From NCBI GenBank assembly GCA_013350335.1, contig CM023540.1, forward strand, positions 44,499,222-44,563,221: a stretch of 64,000 bases of DNA, written 5' to 3'. The translations under genes and the position numbers were made by a program. Positions within the stretch are counted from its first letter, which is position 1. Each line of letters opens with the position of its first letter. This DNA is from Chimonanthus salicifolius. Taxonomy: Eukaryota > Streptophyta > Magnoliopsida > Laurales > Calycanthaceae. Below, one piece after another: positions 46,201-59,269 of the stretch. The notes beneath the pieces are model-generated. The model worked only from the letters and a program-made list of their open reading frames with translations. It searched no databases and had not been told where the DNA came from.

Positions 46201-49200
46201 AAGAGTCATTTTGATTTACTTTGTTCGCAGTCAAAATAACTATTGGTGATTTGGATGTTAGGAACAAAATAAGTTTCAGATATCTATTTCTTAGGATCTA
46301 ATACCCACGCTATGTTGTAGGTTCATTATAAGCTTTACACCAAATCGTAGAAGTGTGCCTTGCTGTCCATAGGAAAAAAGGTGACCTGTAGCTTTAGCTC
46401 GCTGCTGGAACTCACACTTCTTGTGCAAAGCATTTGAAATATATAATACCAACCCAGCCAAAATGAGAATCTTGTCTTTATAATCTCTTCTCTTGTAAAC
46501 TTGGTTGACCATGGTTATTTACCACAGAATAATCTAAGTTGATATGAAGAAAACAGCTACTCTCTACACCTTGATCCATCATTATGCATGTATGGTTTTA
46601 ATGAGCTCTCGTCTTTTCTTAATATTTATTTCTAAAAGTTCCCACATTTCAAGGGAGTCAAAGAATGATAGGTTCATTTTACTTTTTGAAAAATCAAGGA
46701 CAATGCAATTGTATTCCTTGGTTCATGAAAAACAAAAAAGTCCCATTCCTCCTAGCCAAAAGGCTTTAGTTTGTGATGCAGACTGGTTAGGATACGACAC
46801 CCTACTCAATCGCTTAACGGAAGCAATAACACAAATAAGATGTCTGAATAAACTCCCGACGTGTCGAAGCTTTATAAATTTAACTCAGACGTCTAAAGTA
46901 TGCAAAACCAATCCAAAAACTATGCTGAACTATCCCGAGAGACAACAATACCTGATACCGTATTCGGGTCTGATCGTGTTGAACCTGTAAAACAGCAAAC
47001 AAATTGCTAGAAGGAACACAACTGAACCTCACAAAAACCAGCAACAAAACATTGGTTGCTTGGCAGTATTGCACTTTGAATGTTGGAGCTCCTTTCCAAC
47101 TAAGTTGCTGTGTATGGAGAATGATTTCAACTCCACCCACTCGATCCTCTAAGATGCCTGACTCGGTCAGGACCAACAGCAGCAGCACTTGACTCGGCTG
47201 ATATGGAGATTGATTCACCAATCCTCCCACTCGTTCTTATCCTTCAGAACTTAATAACATACTGCAGAATCACTGCAATCAGTGTTGCTTGCCTTTCACT
47301 GAAACATGTTGAAAAATAATTTTTTATTTTTCATATCATCGTCTAAATCTGTACCTAAACTTGGTAATTACATGCTCTTAAATAGAAAAAACTACTGACC
47401 CTAGACCTATTTTCGGAGCCGACCCTCTATTCTCCTAATACAGTTTGAATTCTAAATTCAAAAATAACAAGTCCGAAGTGTAATCAACATATAATTTCAA
47501 ATCAAAATAAACTAAGTAATTTGCTGGCTGAAACTAAGCTAATTCCTAGCTAATCTAGGACATTCTAACCGACTGGGTTATTGGTATTAGCTGATTCACG
47601 CAAGTGAATTGCATGTTCAGATCATTGGGCTGATGGGCCTGCTAAGTTGGGCTTGACTTGCTGACATGGGCTTGGCTCGACTTGGACTTGAAGTGACCAA
47701 ATTGCTCACACACCCACCGGGATCAAACATAATTTTTTTTTCTCTCAACTTGGAAACCGGACTTACTAATTTGCTAACGTACCCGCTCGGGTCAAAATTA
47801 CAATTTTGATTATGTCCATAGATGCCCGCATCAGTTTGATATGCACTAAGAGAAGTAGCAGGCTTCAAATGATGGCGAGGATTCAACTAAATGCTAGTCT
47901 ATTTCTCCTCATATATGGTCAGAGAATGAAGCTTTTCAAATTGTATAAAAGAAATCTCAACATTCTCGGAATCCAAAGTGGAGACCTTAAGAACTTCCTA
48001 CCTAGATTTTGTTAGCTTCTATAGTATATCCACCCTTTTACATTTGAAGTCACGTGATTTTGTGATTAGCATTACATTTAATGTGTTTATGAACTGGAAT
48101 CAGGTTCTTCTGTCATGCAAATTGATGTGCTTATGAACTGTTTTTTAATTAATATCTGGTAGGACTATTTATTCTCCAGTTAGATGTCAGTAACGGTTTT
48201 GCAGGATGACCTCGCAGCAGAGTTCACAGATGCTCATAGTTGCAACCATGAAATTGCAGATTAAAGTCAAACGGCTGTCAATTTGGCAGTCAACCCTTGA
48301 AAAACAATTTTCCAAATCCAATTATGACTCTCTAACTCTAAAAAGATGGGATAAGAAAGTTATCGTTTTCTAAAAAAGATGATGTTAGCATTTTGTCCAA
48401 CTCTTGATTGTGACTGTTCATTTATTTCTGCAATTCTATTCTGGATGCAGCAAGGGAAGGCATGGGCATATTCCATATAGGGATTCAAAGCTAACACGCA
48501 TACTGCAGCCGTCATTGGGAGGGAATGCTAGAACTGCAATCATTTGCACGATGAGTCCAGCAAGAAGCCATATTGAGCAGTCCAGAAACACTCTCTTATT
48601 TGCAACGTGTGCAAAAGAAGTCGTTACAAGTGCACAGGTTAATGTTGTTATGTCTGATAAAGCTTTGGTAAAGCATTTGCAAAAGGAACTGGCTAGGTTG
48701 GAGAGTGAACTGCGATGCCCAGGGCCAATCATGCCCTCAATGCATTCTGATGTACTGTTGAGAAAGAAAGACGCTCAGATTCAGAAGGTTAGCAAATAAA
48801 ATTCAAATTTGAAGTTGTGAACATGCAAATCCTTCACAGACATGCATGTTACACCATGTCATTGGCACACATGGACACATAGCAACTCGACCCCCTTAAC
48901 CGAAAGGAAAAATAAAAGAAAGAAAGAAAGGACTGTGTTTATTCTTGAATGAGATGCTTGTTTATGATGCGACTACCACACATAGACACCTACTATTAGG
49001 GAAGTTATAAGTCTAGTTTCTATAATTATGGTTTATGTGGGGCCACCTGGATGAGTTCTACTGCATGGTGGATGTATGGCTTTGAAAAACATTGTTATGA
49101 TTGGGGATAGAACAAAAGAAAAACATAGATTGGATGGATCACTTTAAGTATGGTTTTGAAGGCTAGAAAGGTTTTAAGGGTTTTTTTTTTTTTAGCGGTA

Positions 49201-50319
49201 ACAACGAAATTTATATTAAAAGGAAAAGAGTACAGAAACAATTATAGAAAGGGGGTCTAACATGATTAGATCCAAACAAGAAGAAGAAAAGGAAAAGAAG
49301 CAAGAAAACAGAAAGAACAAAAAAGAAAATAAGAAGTCCCCCAAGAAGGTTTAAGGGTTTCTTTGGACATGAGCTTCATTCCCATGGTGATTTTAATTGG
49401 ATCGGATCAAATTATGTGGGGATCTAACTCATGGAGGTACAGGTGTGTAAGAGAGGGAAGTATAGCAAAGGGAGATCATGTGACCAGTGCTCATGAACTC
49501 GAGTGATCATTAGGTTTGTATGTACACGTGCATGTGTGTAGGCAATGTTTTAGGGAGACCTCAATGAGAGACATTCTATGTGGGGTTCTTCTATAGCCAA
49601 TACAAACCATGAACACCTACATATTTCCCCACAAATTGATATATCCCAAATTGGCACCCATCACCCTCCTACATGGTAGAATTTTCAAGCCAAATCACAT
49701 TTATTGGAGCCCTATATAACCATTAAGTTTGAACTTCCATATTTATGGCGATGATGAGGGGATTAAGCTCAAATCTTGTCCACCTCTGATGCTTTTGGTA
49801 AAAATGTTCTATTCCATCAAGAGAAATAGAATAGTTGGCAATCCAAATAGGTTTACAAATGGACTAAAAAAGACATTACAAAGTACAACAGAAGTAGGGC
49901 TATAATAACTGTACCAATTCCCTCTTAAATGAATCTCATGAGCACCAACAAACTCTTCAAATGAACTTCTGATCTGCTTAATTGCCTTTCTCTTCTCTTA
50001 CTCCATGATTGGCATGCACATGACTGGGTCCTATAATTAAAAATTCTTGTAATGATTATATGGTTGAAATCTCACCCTGATTCTATCTATCTAATCCTAT
50101 CACGGCCCTTTTGTCACCATCATTTAACCAAATGATTTTAATCCATCAGTGGGTATCAATTGGAAGATCTCAAATGGGGATGCCAGGACTTTCATTGGGT
50201 TAAAGGTGTCTTAAGGTTTTAAATCGGTCATTGGTTGGCCTTACTGTTGAAAAAATGACAGAAGGTGCAATTCTTGGTGCATTTTTTAGAAATTTCTTTG
50301 TACAACTACATTTTGTGTT

Positions 50320-50364
<45 letters not shown>

Positions 50365-53300
50365 CAGAGTTGCTTAATATACCACCTAAATGTTGGTGAT
50401 CTGGCGGAGTTGCTTATTATACCACCTAAATGTTGGTGATCTGGCTTTTGGTTTTACAGATGGAGAAAGAGATTAAAGTGGTGACAGAGCAACGTGATCT
50501 TGCTCAATCTCGTCTTGATATTTTGCTTCAGTTTGTTGGACATGATCAAGCATCGAGACTTTGGGTATTTTGTGTTGTTATTTTAAGAAGCTAATTTTGC
50601 ATCTTGATTTGTATACTTTAACTGACCTTAATCGCTTTCCTCTTTCAGGCAGAGTATGGTCATCCTATAGCATCCAATACACCAAATGTATTTGATTATG
50701 AAGTTACAGAAAATAATGGCACTGATTGCGATGAACATGACCTACAGTTTTCTAACATTCCAAAAGAACATATTGTGTTTGGTGATGACTCTCGTAGACC
50801 TTCAAGTAGTAGTTCTAGGTTTTCTGGTTCAGTTCCTCAGCAGGATGGGGTGGAGAGCGACACCAATGATGAATTTGAGGAACACTGCAAGGAGGTTCGG
50901 TGTATTGAGACACAGTCAAATACAAGTAGGAATGAAGTATCTAATGAGTTGCCGGACTATGCAAGAAATGAAAGGCTGCTAACTTTGGCATTGGGTGACA
51001 ATGTGAACTCAACCGAACAAGAATTGGAGTCCACAGAGAAGAGAGATGAACACTTTAAACTAGTTGGTAAAGAATTTATGTATAGTGCACTAGGGCAGCA
51101 ACTCCAGGATGTGCAAAAAACCATCAACAATCTTGTTGGACCCTTCTCTGATGAAGCATCTCCATGGCCATCCATGGCAGATTTATCTAGCTCCAGAAAC
51201 ATGTACTTAACTAGAAGTCAAAGCTGTAGAACGACACTTATGACTAGCTCTTCTCTCTGGGCTCAAGAGGATGAACAGAATGAGAACACACCACCAAGGG
51301 GGTTCGAGAAAGACTTCCTCAGAAGGCCTGAAAGCTTCCATGCAAGGCCTCGTGCATTAAATTATGGTGCAGAGATTGAAACACTATCAAGAAATGGTTC
51401 TATAACTTCTGAATGCAGTGCTATTGACATGCTAAAAATGCAGAATAGCAAGGTTGCTACTGAAGAAAACATAACCAGCATCCGTAGTTTTGTTGCAGGA
51501 TTGAAGGAAATGGCTAAGCTCCAGTATGAGAAGCAACTAATTGATGAGCAGGTAAAGAACTATTTTACCAACTGCTATTGTATAGCTGATTGACTTGGTC
51601 TTAAAGAAATTATGGTCTTCACGATCTACTACTGATTGACTTGGTCTTAAAGCAATTATGCTCTTCTCCTTCCAATACCTTTTATCTTTAGTGTGCTATT
51701 CAAGCTAATTTCGACCCTTATATTGGCAATGGTCTAAGACATTATCTTGGTAGAATAATGCTAAGACCTTCAGTCATTTCTTGAAGTGGGAATTTTGTCA
51801 TCTGAGCATTCTTAATTAGCTTACAAGGTGAATCTGACCCCTTATACATTTCAACAATTGTACTCCAAATGAGCCCCTCTAACTATTATGCTACCCACAC
51901 TGTGACCTGTTTTAAATGATCTTGTTCATTGAAATTAGTTATTCTCATCATTGCTATTCTTTTCTTTCTGGTCATAAAAAGGTTACAATTTTTTCAACTC
52001 AAAATTTTGGGTCTGTCTTTGCATTAAATTCCTAGCGAATTCTTAACTGCCCATCCTACTACTGTTGACATCCTTTAGCTACCTGTCCTAACTGACTAAG
52101 AAAGTGATTATTTCACATGGACTGATGTAGAATGCCCACTAGGCCATTATTGATGTTTCCACTTGGAAGGGCAACCTGGGAGCCACCTCATATCTTGCAC
52201 TCTTGTGACCTTGAAGCATGCCTCATTCGACAGTCAAGGTGCTAAGGGGTCTTAGAGCCTAAAGCACATTACAGATGTATTTTTTTTTCAGATCATTAAC
52301 AAATTTTGTTGAATGCAAAGAGAAACTACACAACTGAGAAACAGGCTCAACAGGGATTTGGGTCACAATCAGTAAGAAATGCACTCATACAGAATGAAGA
52401 TAAATGTACAACTTATGATTAGGTTACCCAACTCCCGTGGAATTGGTTAATTGAAAAACCACTGAAGGACACTATTGCCATAGCCCATTGTATCGTGTCT
52501 GGCTTGATCTTCTCTTCTGTGGCACTGCAACCTGTCAATGCTTTGTTCTGCATTCTTTGCCAAACAAACCATATGATGGCCAGCAGTACCATGTTTGGCA
52601 TTTTTGTGGGGAAGGGATTCAAACTACATCCCATAATCAGATCATGTTAGGAATGGAGGAGGTAGGACCTACTGAAGGTAGAAAAAAGATAGAAAATAAG
52701 GATCATATGGGGATGCAAAGAGACAATGCAAGATTAAATGAACAACGGGGATCACAAGGGGACAATGCAGGACTAAATGAAACAACTGGTTTCTCACCTC
52801 TCCAACATAGATAGCAAACTTTTGTTGTAGAGAAGTTTTTGGCTCTAGATAATGGTCAGGATTTTATTTAAAAAGGTTACCCAACAAAACTTTTGATGTC
52901 ACCACCGGTTTCTAGATGTCCCATTAGCTTCTTCTTCCATACTCTCTGATCCACCCTGTCAAACCTATTTTTGCTAGGTGCACTTAATTACATTAGACTA
53001 TACATATATTCATTCATTTGCATTTATTTTAGAAGTTGTCAAAATGCAATGTTATTCATCTAAATACGAAAATGTATGGACAACAGGGTTTCCAAACACA
53101 TTAGATAAAAATGAATTGGTATGTTATACCTATAAACAAGTATATCATATGTTTTTATACTTTTGAATTGAATCTTACTAGCTAATAATTCTTATCAACT
53201 AGAGTATCTTGACAAAACTAAAAGAGCAGCCTTATCATAGAAATGTTTTCCAAAAGAATTAGGCTAAGGTCAGACTGCCCTAGAGCTAGATGATGAACAA

Positions 53301-54518
53301 AATGATGGTCTAGTGCCTAGAGATGGGCCTATGTGTGACCTATGCATGCCTCTGAGTACTATGCATCTGATGGAAGCAATCCATTTTCCTAGAGGGTGGA
53401 TAATCATATTCTAAAATGTAGATTTTGAATTACCTCAAGAAGTTGCTTATTTATTTATCTCATAGACTTCACCATTTCAAAATGTGGCATGATCTAGGAA
53501 TGTCAACTCCCTTGTGAAATTCCTCATTCCTAGGAAACCATTTCCTATTCAATGGCAAAAGTCAAGTGTTTTAAAGAATATCATAGTTATATTTGTCTCA
53601 TTGAAGATATTTGAGGAAATGGAGATGGCATCAATTGGTCTTGCTAATTGTTTCTTCTATAAGAATCTATCATTTCTTATAATATGTATCTTTCTTACTG
53701 CATTTTTTATTGAGCACGGATTCTTCTCTTTTAAGGGTATTCAGACGGGTGAACCACGGGATGATGAAGACCTTGGAACTGTAAAGACTTCAAAAGATGT
53801 AGGCGTGGATCCAATGCAAATTCCATTGGAATCTCCATCAAATTGGCCCTTGGAATTTGAAAGGCTACAGAGAGAAATAATTGAGCTTTGGTCTGATTGC
53901 TATACTTCCCTGATCCACAGGACTTACTTTTTCCTACTCTTCAAAGGTGACCCAGCAGATTCAATTTACATGGAAGTAGAGCTGAGGCGGCTGTCCTTTC
54001 TAAAGAACACGTTTTCTCAGGGAAGTCTCGGTAAACCAATCATGGTTGATGGCCGCATTGTTACACCAACAACAAGGTAGGTCCTGCCATCATTAAATTC
54101 TTTCATTATAGCTCAGGCATCCATTTTCCTCGTTCCAGTGCACTTCCTCATAACTTTATATTTCTAACATGAATGTCTTCGGACAAAATGCAGCATGAGG
54201 GCTCTTCGACATGAGAGGGAGATGCTAAGCAGGCGAATGCAGAAGAGGTTCTCTGTGGATGAAAGGGAGAAACTTTACCAGAAGTGGGGCATTGGACTGG
54301 ACACGAAGCAGAGGAGACTACGGTTGGCCCATCGCCTGTGGACTGAAACTAAGGACATGGACCAAATCACGGCGAGCGCCACAATTGTTGCAAGATTGGT
54401 AGGGTTTGTAGAGCCATCGCAGGCCACAAAGGAGATGTTTGGGCTAAGTTTTACACCTGGGAAGACAAGGACTAGCCGGAGAAGTTTAATCTGGAAAAAC
54501 AGCTTATCCTCCCTATAG
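43296..54518 (+). CDS. KIN7: Kinesin-7 family motor protein with C-terminal DUF3490 domain, 958 aa
   Basis: Thirteen exons: 43296-43524, 44434-44523, 44631-44731, 44827-44940, 45017-45098, 45180-45247, 45343-45408, 45542-45666, 48451-48787, 50460-50564, 50649-51551, 53745-54076, 54194-54518. All introns are GT-AG and phases sum to one frame of 2,877 bp including the stop. The start [14 protein letters not shown] resembles the family N-terminus. Motor domain about residues 24-345: P-loop GQTSSGKT (113-120), switch I NETSSRSH (216-223), switch II DLAGSE (254-259), [10 protein letters not shown] and [10 protein letters not shown]; all ATPase residues are intact. Then neck/coiled-coil ([18 protein letters not shown]), a low-complexity Ser-rich middle, and DUF3490 from about 774 ([46 protein letters not shown]) to near the end. 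It moves on microtubules; relatives include the NACK cytokinesis kinesins, but the sequence is closest by eye to the At2g21300/At4g38950 group. Exon 12 could start 9 bp earlier (GGTATTCAG) in frame. No defect seen. Confidence 0.95.
46290..47960 (-). mobile_element. Probable antisense LTR-element debris in kinesin intron 8
   Basis: Intron 8 (45667-48450, 2.8 kb) is far longer than introns 2-7. On the - strand GGTGGGTG (about 47716) next to TGTGAGCAATTTGGTCAC looks like a polypurine tract and LTR start; a TATA-like TATTTAAGAGCATG lies near 47375. At about 46960 CGGTATCAGG resembles part of a primer site. No full TG...CA pair or TSD was found, so borders and class are uncertain. Confidence 0.4.
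49184..49343 (-). mobile_element. 5'-truncated LINE tail in kinesin intron 9
   Basis: Begins with a T run then TTTAGCGGTAACAACGAAAT, the same antisense 3' end as the LINE at 11262. Flanked by AGAAAGGTTTTAAGGGTTT (49165-49183) and AGAAGGTTTAAGGGTTT (49344-49360), a long TSD with two single-base length differences. Only about 160 bp remain. Confidence 0.78.
50323..50362. repeat. (GA)20 microsatellite in kinesin intron 9
   Basis: 40 bp of perfect GA repeats about 100 bp upstream of exon 10. Confidence 0.97.
50367..50446. repeat. 40-bp tandem duplication next to exon 10 acceptor
   Basis: Units at 50367-50406 and 50407-50446 are nearly identical (GAGTTGCTTAATATACCACC versus GAGTTGCTTATTATACCACC). 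The second ends 13 bp before the acceptor AG (50458-50459), so the branch-point region is present twice. Confidence 0.9.
52280..52660 (-). mobile_element. Possible LINE fragment in kinesin intron 11
   Basis: Intron 11 (51552-53744) contains a T run at 52282-52291 and, on the - strand at 52419-52634, a frame with [14 protein letters not shown], which resembles the tail of the zinc-binding region after LINE reverse transcriptases. No TSD found. The 51587-51665 part of the intron holds a short duplication (GATTGACTTGGTCTTAAAG). Confidence 0.35.
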
Positions 54519-55907
54519 GTTTACTCCCAGTTTATCTGTCAGGTAAACTTTAACTAATTGCTTTGTTGGTTTTAATTCTTCTGATTTAATTCAGGAAGGT
54601 TTGTAAATTGATGATTATATTGATGTTCTACATTGTTTGATTAATATAGATTTTATTGTATCCCCCCTTCTCTACTAGTTAATTCCTCAAGTAGGCCTTT
54701 TTTGTGTACTTTGATTCAACTCTAACAGAGTGCACCAAAGAGACATTTAAGAGGCCAAACCAGATTGTGAAATCTGAGCATTGTAAAGTTATATAAAATC
54801 ATCTCATTTCTTGTTTCTTTTTTGTAGAAAGCCTAGGTCCTTCTATTTGAGCCCATTTTTAAGTCATTTTTTTATTTTGAAATTTTCATGTTCAATGGTA
54901 AAAAAAAAACAACCCTTAGCTAAAATTTTGAAATGCTCTTTTAAACTTTTACCATGGTAAAGCCCTTAAAGAAGGCATAAGTTACCAAGTATCATTATAA
55001 TACAAGTGTAGAGTGTAGAGACTACATTTGGTGTCTGTCCTTTTACATTTTACAAAAAATTCTTGACCCATTAAAAGATGTGGTGAGCTACACATAGGAT
55101 CAAATTTTAGTGAAAATTTAATTTCTAACAACTTGATAATGGTGGAAAAAATCACAACGTGTCTTCAAAAAATGACTTTTGGTGATTTTGATCATTATGA
55201 TCAAGGGGTTGGAAATTCATTGGTTTGTTTAATGTCTAATGTCAATCTCATTGGTTAGTTTTTAATAGATTTCACAATAATTTTTCTTAAAGAAAAGAAA
55301 AGTGAACTATGTTTACCCACGCATATGACTAAATGGGCTGAAAAGTTCGGACTTCTTAATTCTTAAACTAATTCAACTAGTTAAGCTTGCTCCTTTACCT
55401 AAATGGGCAAAAAGAAAAAAATTTCAAGCCCAGCTAATTGGGCTATTATGTGTTCAAGCATGTTTATTTATGACATGATTAAGTCAGACTTGGGGCATGT
55501 TTAGCCCATGAAAATGGCTCATCATCCTATTTTTTTTTTTCGGGTTCTAATGGTTAAGTTATCCATAGATATTTTTAATTTTAGGCATCTACTCTTGTGA
55601 CTGAAAGGGTGTTGGCTTAGACTGGATTTGAATTCAGAGGAAGAAGTGCACAAAGGGAGAAATTCACAGGGCTTTGGATTAGATAATTGTGTGGGCCCCT
55701 CTTATTTGATTCCAGTTTTTGAACATTCAATCTAGACAACAAAAATCATAAAAATAACTAAGAAAAAAGGAGAAATATGTTATTATTTGTTTATGTTATT
55801 GATATGTTTTGTTGTGAATCAACAAATTTAATCTGGGTTCTTATCTGTGTCTTGCATTTTCAAAGAAGTGTTTGGCATGGAGTGTCAGTGCTAGAAGCTG
55901 AGAGTAG
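54519..55907. other. Kinesin 3' flank, no further gene recognised
   Basis: Presumed 3' UTR followed by AT-rich sequence; no open frame of note and no repeat I can border. Confidence 0.5.
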
Positions 55908-56888
55908 ATAAATTTGAATCCATTTGGAGTTTATCTAACCATTGGATTTAAATCCATTCAAAATTGCCCCATTTTATAAGACCTTAAAATTCATAGTTTT
56001 TGAAATCTAATGGACCTTATTTTTTTTATGAGAAGTATCATCTGGAAAATACTTTCAAATAGATCCCTTGTGAACTCAAGTGGAAAATTATTTATCACTT
56101 TTTATCTCTTGTGAAACTAATGGACCCATTGTTCGATGGATAAAATAAATAAGTATTTAATTAGAAAAAGTTTCAAGTTTGTCCCATATATCTCATTTAG
56201 TCCATTTAACGGTGAGTTCAGTAGTTTCACAAAATTAAAGGGATACATATTTGTATCTTTCCACTTAGAAATTAATAAATGACATAGATTTTTACGTAGT
56301 GAGCTCTACATATCTCAAATAATGTCATTTGAAGTCATCATTACCACTAGATTGACAGTATGCGATCATTCCTCTAAAGGTTAATATAAATATTACATGC
56401 GTCATTTTTTTTATATATTTTTAAATAATAAAAGTGTCAAATTAACTGGCTTTTTAAAGTTTTGGTTGCTCTTGTTATGTTGTCAGTAGCGTATTTCAGT
56501 TGTCGATAGTGCTTCCATTTTCAATTCTATTTATCTTTTAGAAGTAAGTAAATATAACTAGAGGAGTAAGCTTAGGCCAAGTGGTGTGGGATGGGCATAT
56601 ATGGCTGGATATGTCACTAAATATAGCCAGCTATATAATTAAATAATATTTTTTTGATGACACGGCTGGCTATAATTTTTAGCGAGCCTCGTGTATAGTG
56701 TTAACTAGAATGGCTACTTTTTAATATTTTCTTATTATTTTTTTATATACATTTTTTTTACAAATTTAAAAGAAAATAAATATAAACACATTGCATATTT
56801 TTCACAAGTACATATTTTTTTTGCACATATATTTTATTTACAAATGTAAAGGGGAAAAAATTGAACAATATTTTTTTTTTTAATTTTA

Positions 56889-57493
56889 AAGTTATTTTTT
56901 AAGCACTGTATATTTTCAAATTTTCTCAAATTAAATCTCCGGAGTAATTACAATAGTCTGATAAAAATACTTTAAGAATTTAAGGTCTTTTGACACTCTC
57001 AAATGCTTAAAACACAGTATTTTACAAATAAGGGTATCTCTTAGTTGTGTGAAAAATATATTTGGGAGTGGCAAAAGACCTTGAAGTTTTAAAGTATTTT
57101 TATCAGGCTATCGTAATTAGTCGAGATATTCAATTTGATAAATTTTAGAAATACACAGTGCTTAAAAAATAACTGTCTATGTTGTCGATATCTCCTTTAA
57201 AACTTTAAAATTATTTTTTAAGCACTGTGTATTTCCAAAATTTCTCAAATTGAATATCCAGACTAATTACGATAACCTGATAAAAATATTTTAAGACTTC
57301 AACGTCTTTTGATACTCCCAAATATATTTCCCACACACTAAGGGATACCCTTATTTGTAAAACACAGTGTTTTAAGCATTTGAAAGTGTCAAAAGACCTT
57401 GAATTCTTAAAGTATTTTTATCAGGTTACCGTAATTAGTCCGGATATTTAATTTGAGAAATTTTGAAAATACACAGTACTTAAAAAATAACTT
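56889..57493. repeat. Nested inverted repeats: two hairpins in mirror orientation
   Basis: 56889-57172 folds on itself with arms of about 110 bp (TTATTTTTTAAGCACTG at the left, CAGTGCTTAAAAAATAA at the right). 57208-57493 is the reverse complement of the whole of it at roughly 85-90% identity by eye. A 35-bp spacer separates them, so four related arms lie in alternating orientation. Confidence 0.88.
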
Positions 57494-57713
57494 TAAAATT
57501 TAATTTTTGTTTCTCAATAGCTATAATTTTAATTTTTTGTACAGAATAATTTTAATTTTTTGTTTCTCATATAATATATTTACAAATGTAAAGGAAAAAA
57601 ATAATTATTTGCCCTAATATACAAATTATACCAAAAACAAAACAAAAAATCTAAAATAATCAAATAAATAAATAAAAAGAGAAAATCAAAAAAATCAAAA
57701 ACTATATACAAGT

Positions 57714-57716
<3 letters not shown>

Positions 57717-57740
<24 letters not shown>
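57717..57740. repeat. (AT)n microsatellite
   Basis: About 12 AT units inside the 1.3-kb foldback element. Confidence 0.85.
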
Positions 57741-57744
<4 letters not shown>

Positions 57745-59269
57745 ATATAAAAAAAAGGAGAGAGAGAATGGCTGGCTACATGTTTGCTACCTATAACCAG
57801 TCATTTAACCACAAATGGTGTAGACCCCACTTTTAACCACTGTCATACCGTCCATGCACGGTGGCCATATGGCCACTATACCACTTTCTCTTAGGCATTG
57901 GAAGAGTAGCACATTAGGAGATCACCTGCTTCGGAACCTGTGCTTGTTCCATCTCTTAAATGTATTGACTACTCTCGCTTCAATTGCATTCCTTTTGCTT
58001 GGTCTTTTTGTTCCTAGTTGATAGGGGAGTTATGGGAAAGTGACAGAAGACCTACTACGGGCCTTCCTGCTAAAAAAATGAGATTTTTATGGTGACTCAC
58101 TCATTTAAAAAAGTGATAACCAGAGATTTATATCTACTTCGCTATAGAACAATAAGGGGAAGGGTTAGATATTTTGAGTTTGTGCCTTTAGAAATTCATA
58201 TTTGGTGCAGACATCTTAAGGTATGAATATTGAAGTGAACAAGATACAAGATAAGGTTCAATGAGACTTAATCATCCCAAGTTCGGTTGAATCCAAAAGG
58301 AAAATAAAACGTCTCTCCCAACATGAAAGTGCAATTTTAGTTTTTTCGGAAATTCTAATTTTATTTGAGTTGAATGAAATTCTAAAGTTGTATAGGGCTT
58401 GATGTGGTTAAAAATTATTAAATAAGATGTTTTGAGTGCATGTACTATTTTCATATAATCTCATCTCCACGTATTATTTAATGAAATTTTAGGATTAAAT
58501 TTGATAATTTTAAAAGAAACAATTGGGATTCCTTTAGTATCTAAAAATAGAGAATTCTATGTAAACATTTATGAATTAAAATAATATATATATGGAGTGG
58601 TGGGACCCTATACCCCTCTCACACTCTATTCTACCTTGTCAATTGGATCCTTACTCAATTTGAATCCATTTGGAGTTTTATTTAACCATTGGATTTAAAT
58701 CCATTCAAAATTGCCCCATTTTTTTTATTGATGATTTTGGAACCCTTAAAAATCATGGCTTTTGAAATTTAATGGACCTTGTTTTTTATGAGAAGCATCA
58801 TCTGTAAAATATCCTTTAAAATAGATCTTTTCTGAAATCAAGTGAGAAATTATATATGTTTTTTTATCTTTTGGATGAAATAACAAGTATTTAATTAGAA
58901 ATTTATAAAGTTTATCACATCTATATCATTTGATCTATTTAATGGTGGATCCAACAATTTCACAAAAATATAAAAAGATACATATATGTATCGTTACAAT
59001 TAGAAATTAATAAATGAGTTAGATTTTCAAGCAGTGGGCTCTACATATCTAAAATAATGTTATTTGAAGTCATCCTTAGCACTAGGTTGACAACATTTGA
59101 TCATTCCTCTAAAGGTTAATATATATGACATTCGCCAATATTTTTATTTTATACTTTTAAATAATAAAAAGTGTCTAGTTGACTGGTTTTTTAAGGTTTT
59201 GCTCACACTTCTTCTGTTGTTAGTAGCCTACCTTTCATTTTGCCCTGTCTTCTAGTTGGGGGTAGTGCT

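Larger units (their letters stand above)
56577..57887. mobile_element. 1.3-kb non-autonomous DNA element with nested foldback core
   Basis: Inserted in duplicated-segment copy 1; CTTAGGC occurs on both sides (about 56570-56576 and just after 57888), a likely 7-8-bp TSD. Ends CAAGTGGTGTGGGATGGGCA and (inverse right) AGAAAGTGGTATAGTGGCC are imperfect TIRs. Subterminal GGCTGGCTA words occur in both orientations on both sides. No transposase frame. Confidence 0.7.
55908..58110. repeat. Duplicated segment, copy 1 (interrupted)
   Basis: Copy 1 starts near AATTTGAATCCATTTGGAG and shares with copy 2 (58640-62550) ATTGGATTTAAATCCATTCA, AATGGACCTT, GAGAAG.ATCATCTG, CTCTAAAGGTTAATAT, GATAGTGCTTCCATTTTCAA, then GTTCCATCTC, TTGCTTGGTC.TTTTGTTCC and GGGCCTTC.TGCT. 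Without insertions both copies are about 0.9 kb. Copy 1 holds a 1.3-kb foldback element between the two halves. Confidence 0.85.

Noticed and set aside
52488..52814. 108-residue open frame inside kinesin intron 11
   Set aside because: No recognisable domain, lies between well-phased exons, and the opposite strand looks more like LINE remains.
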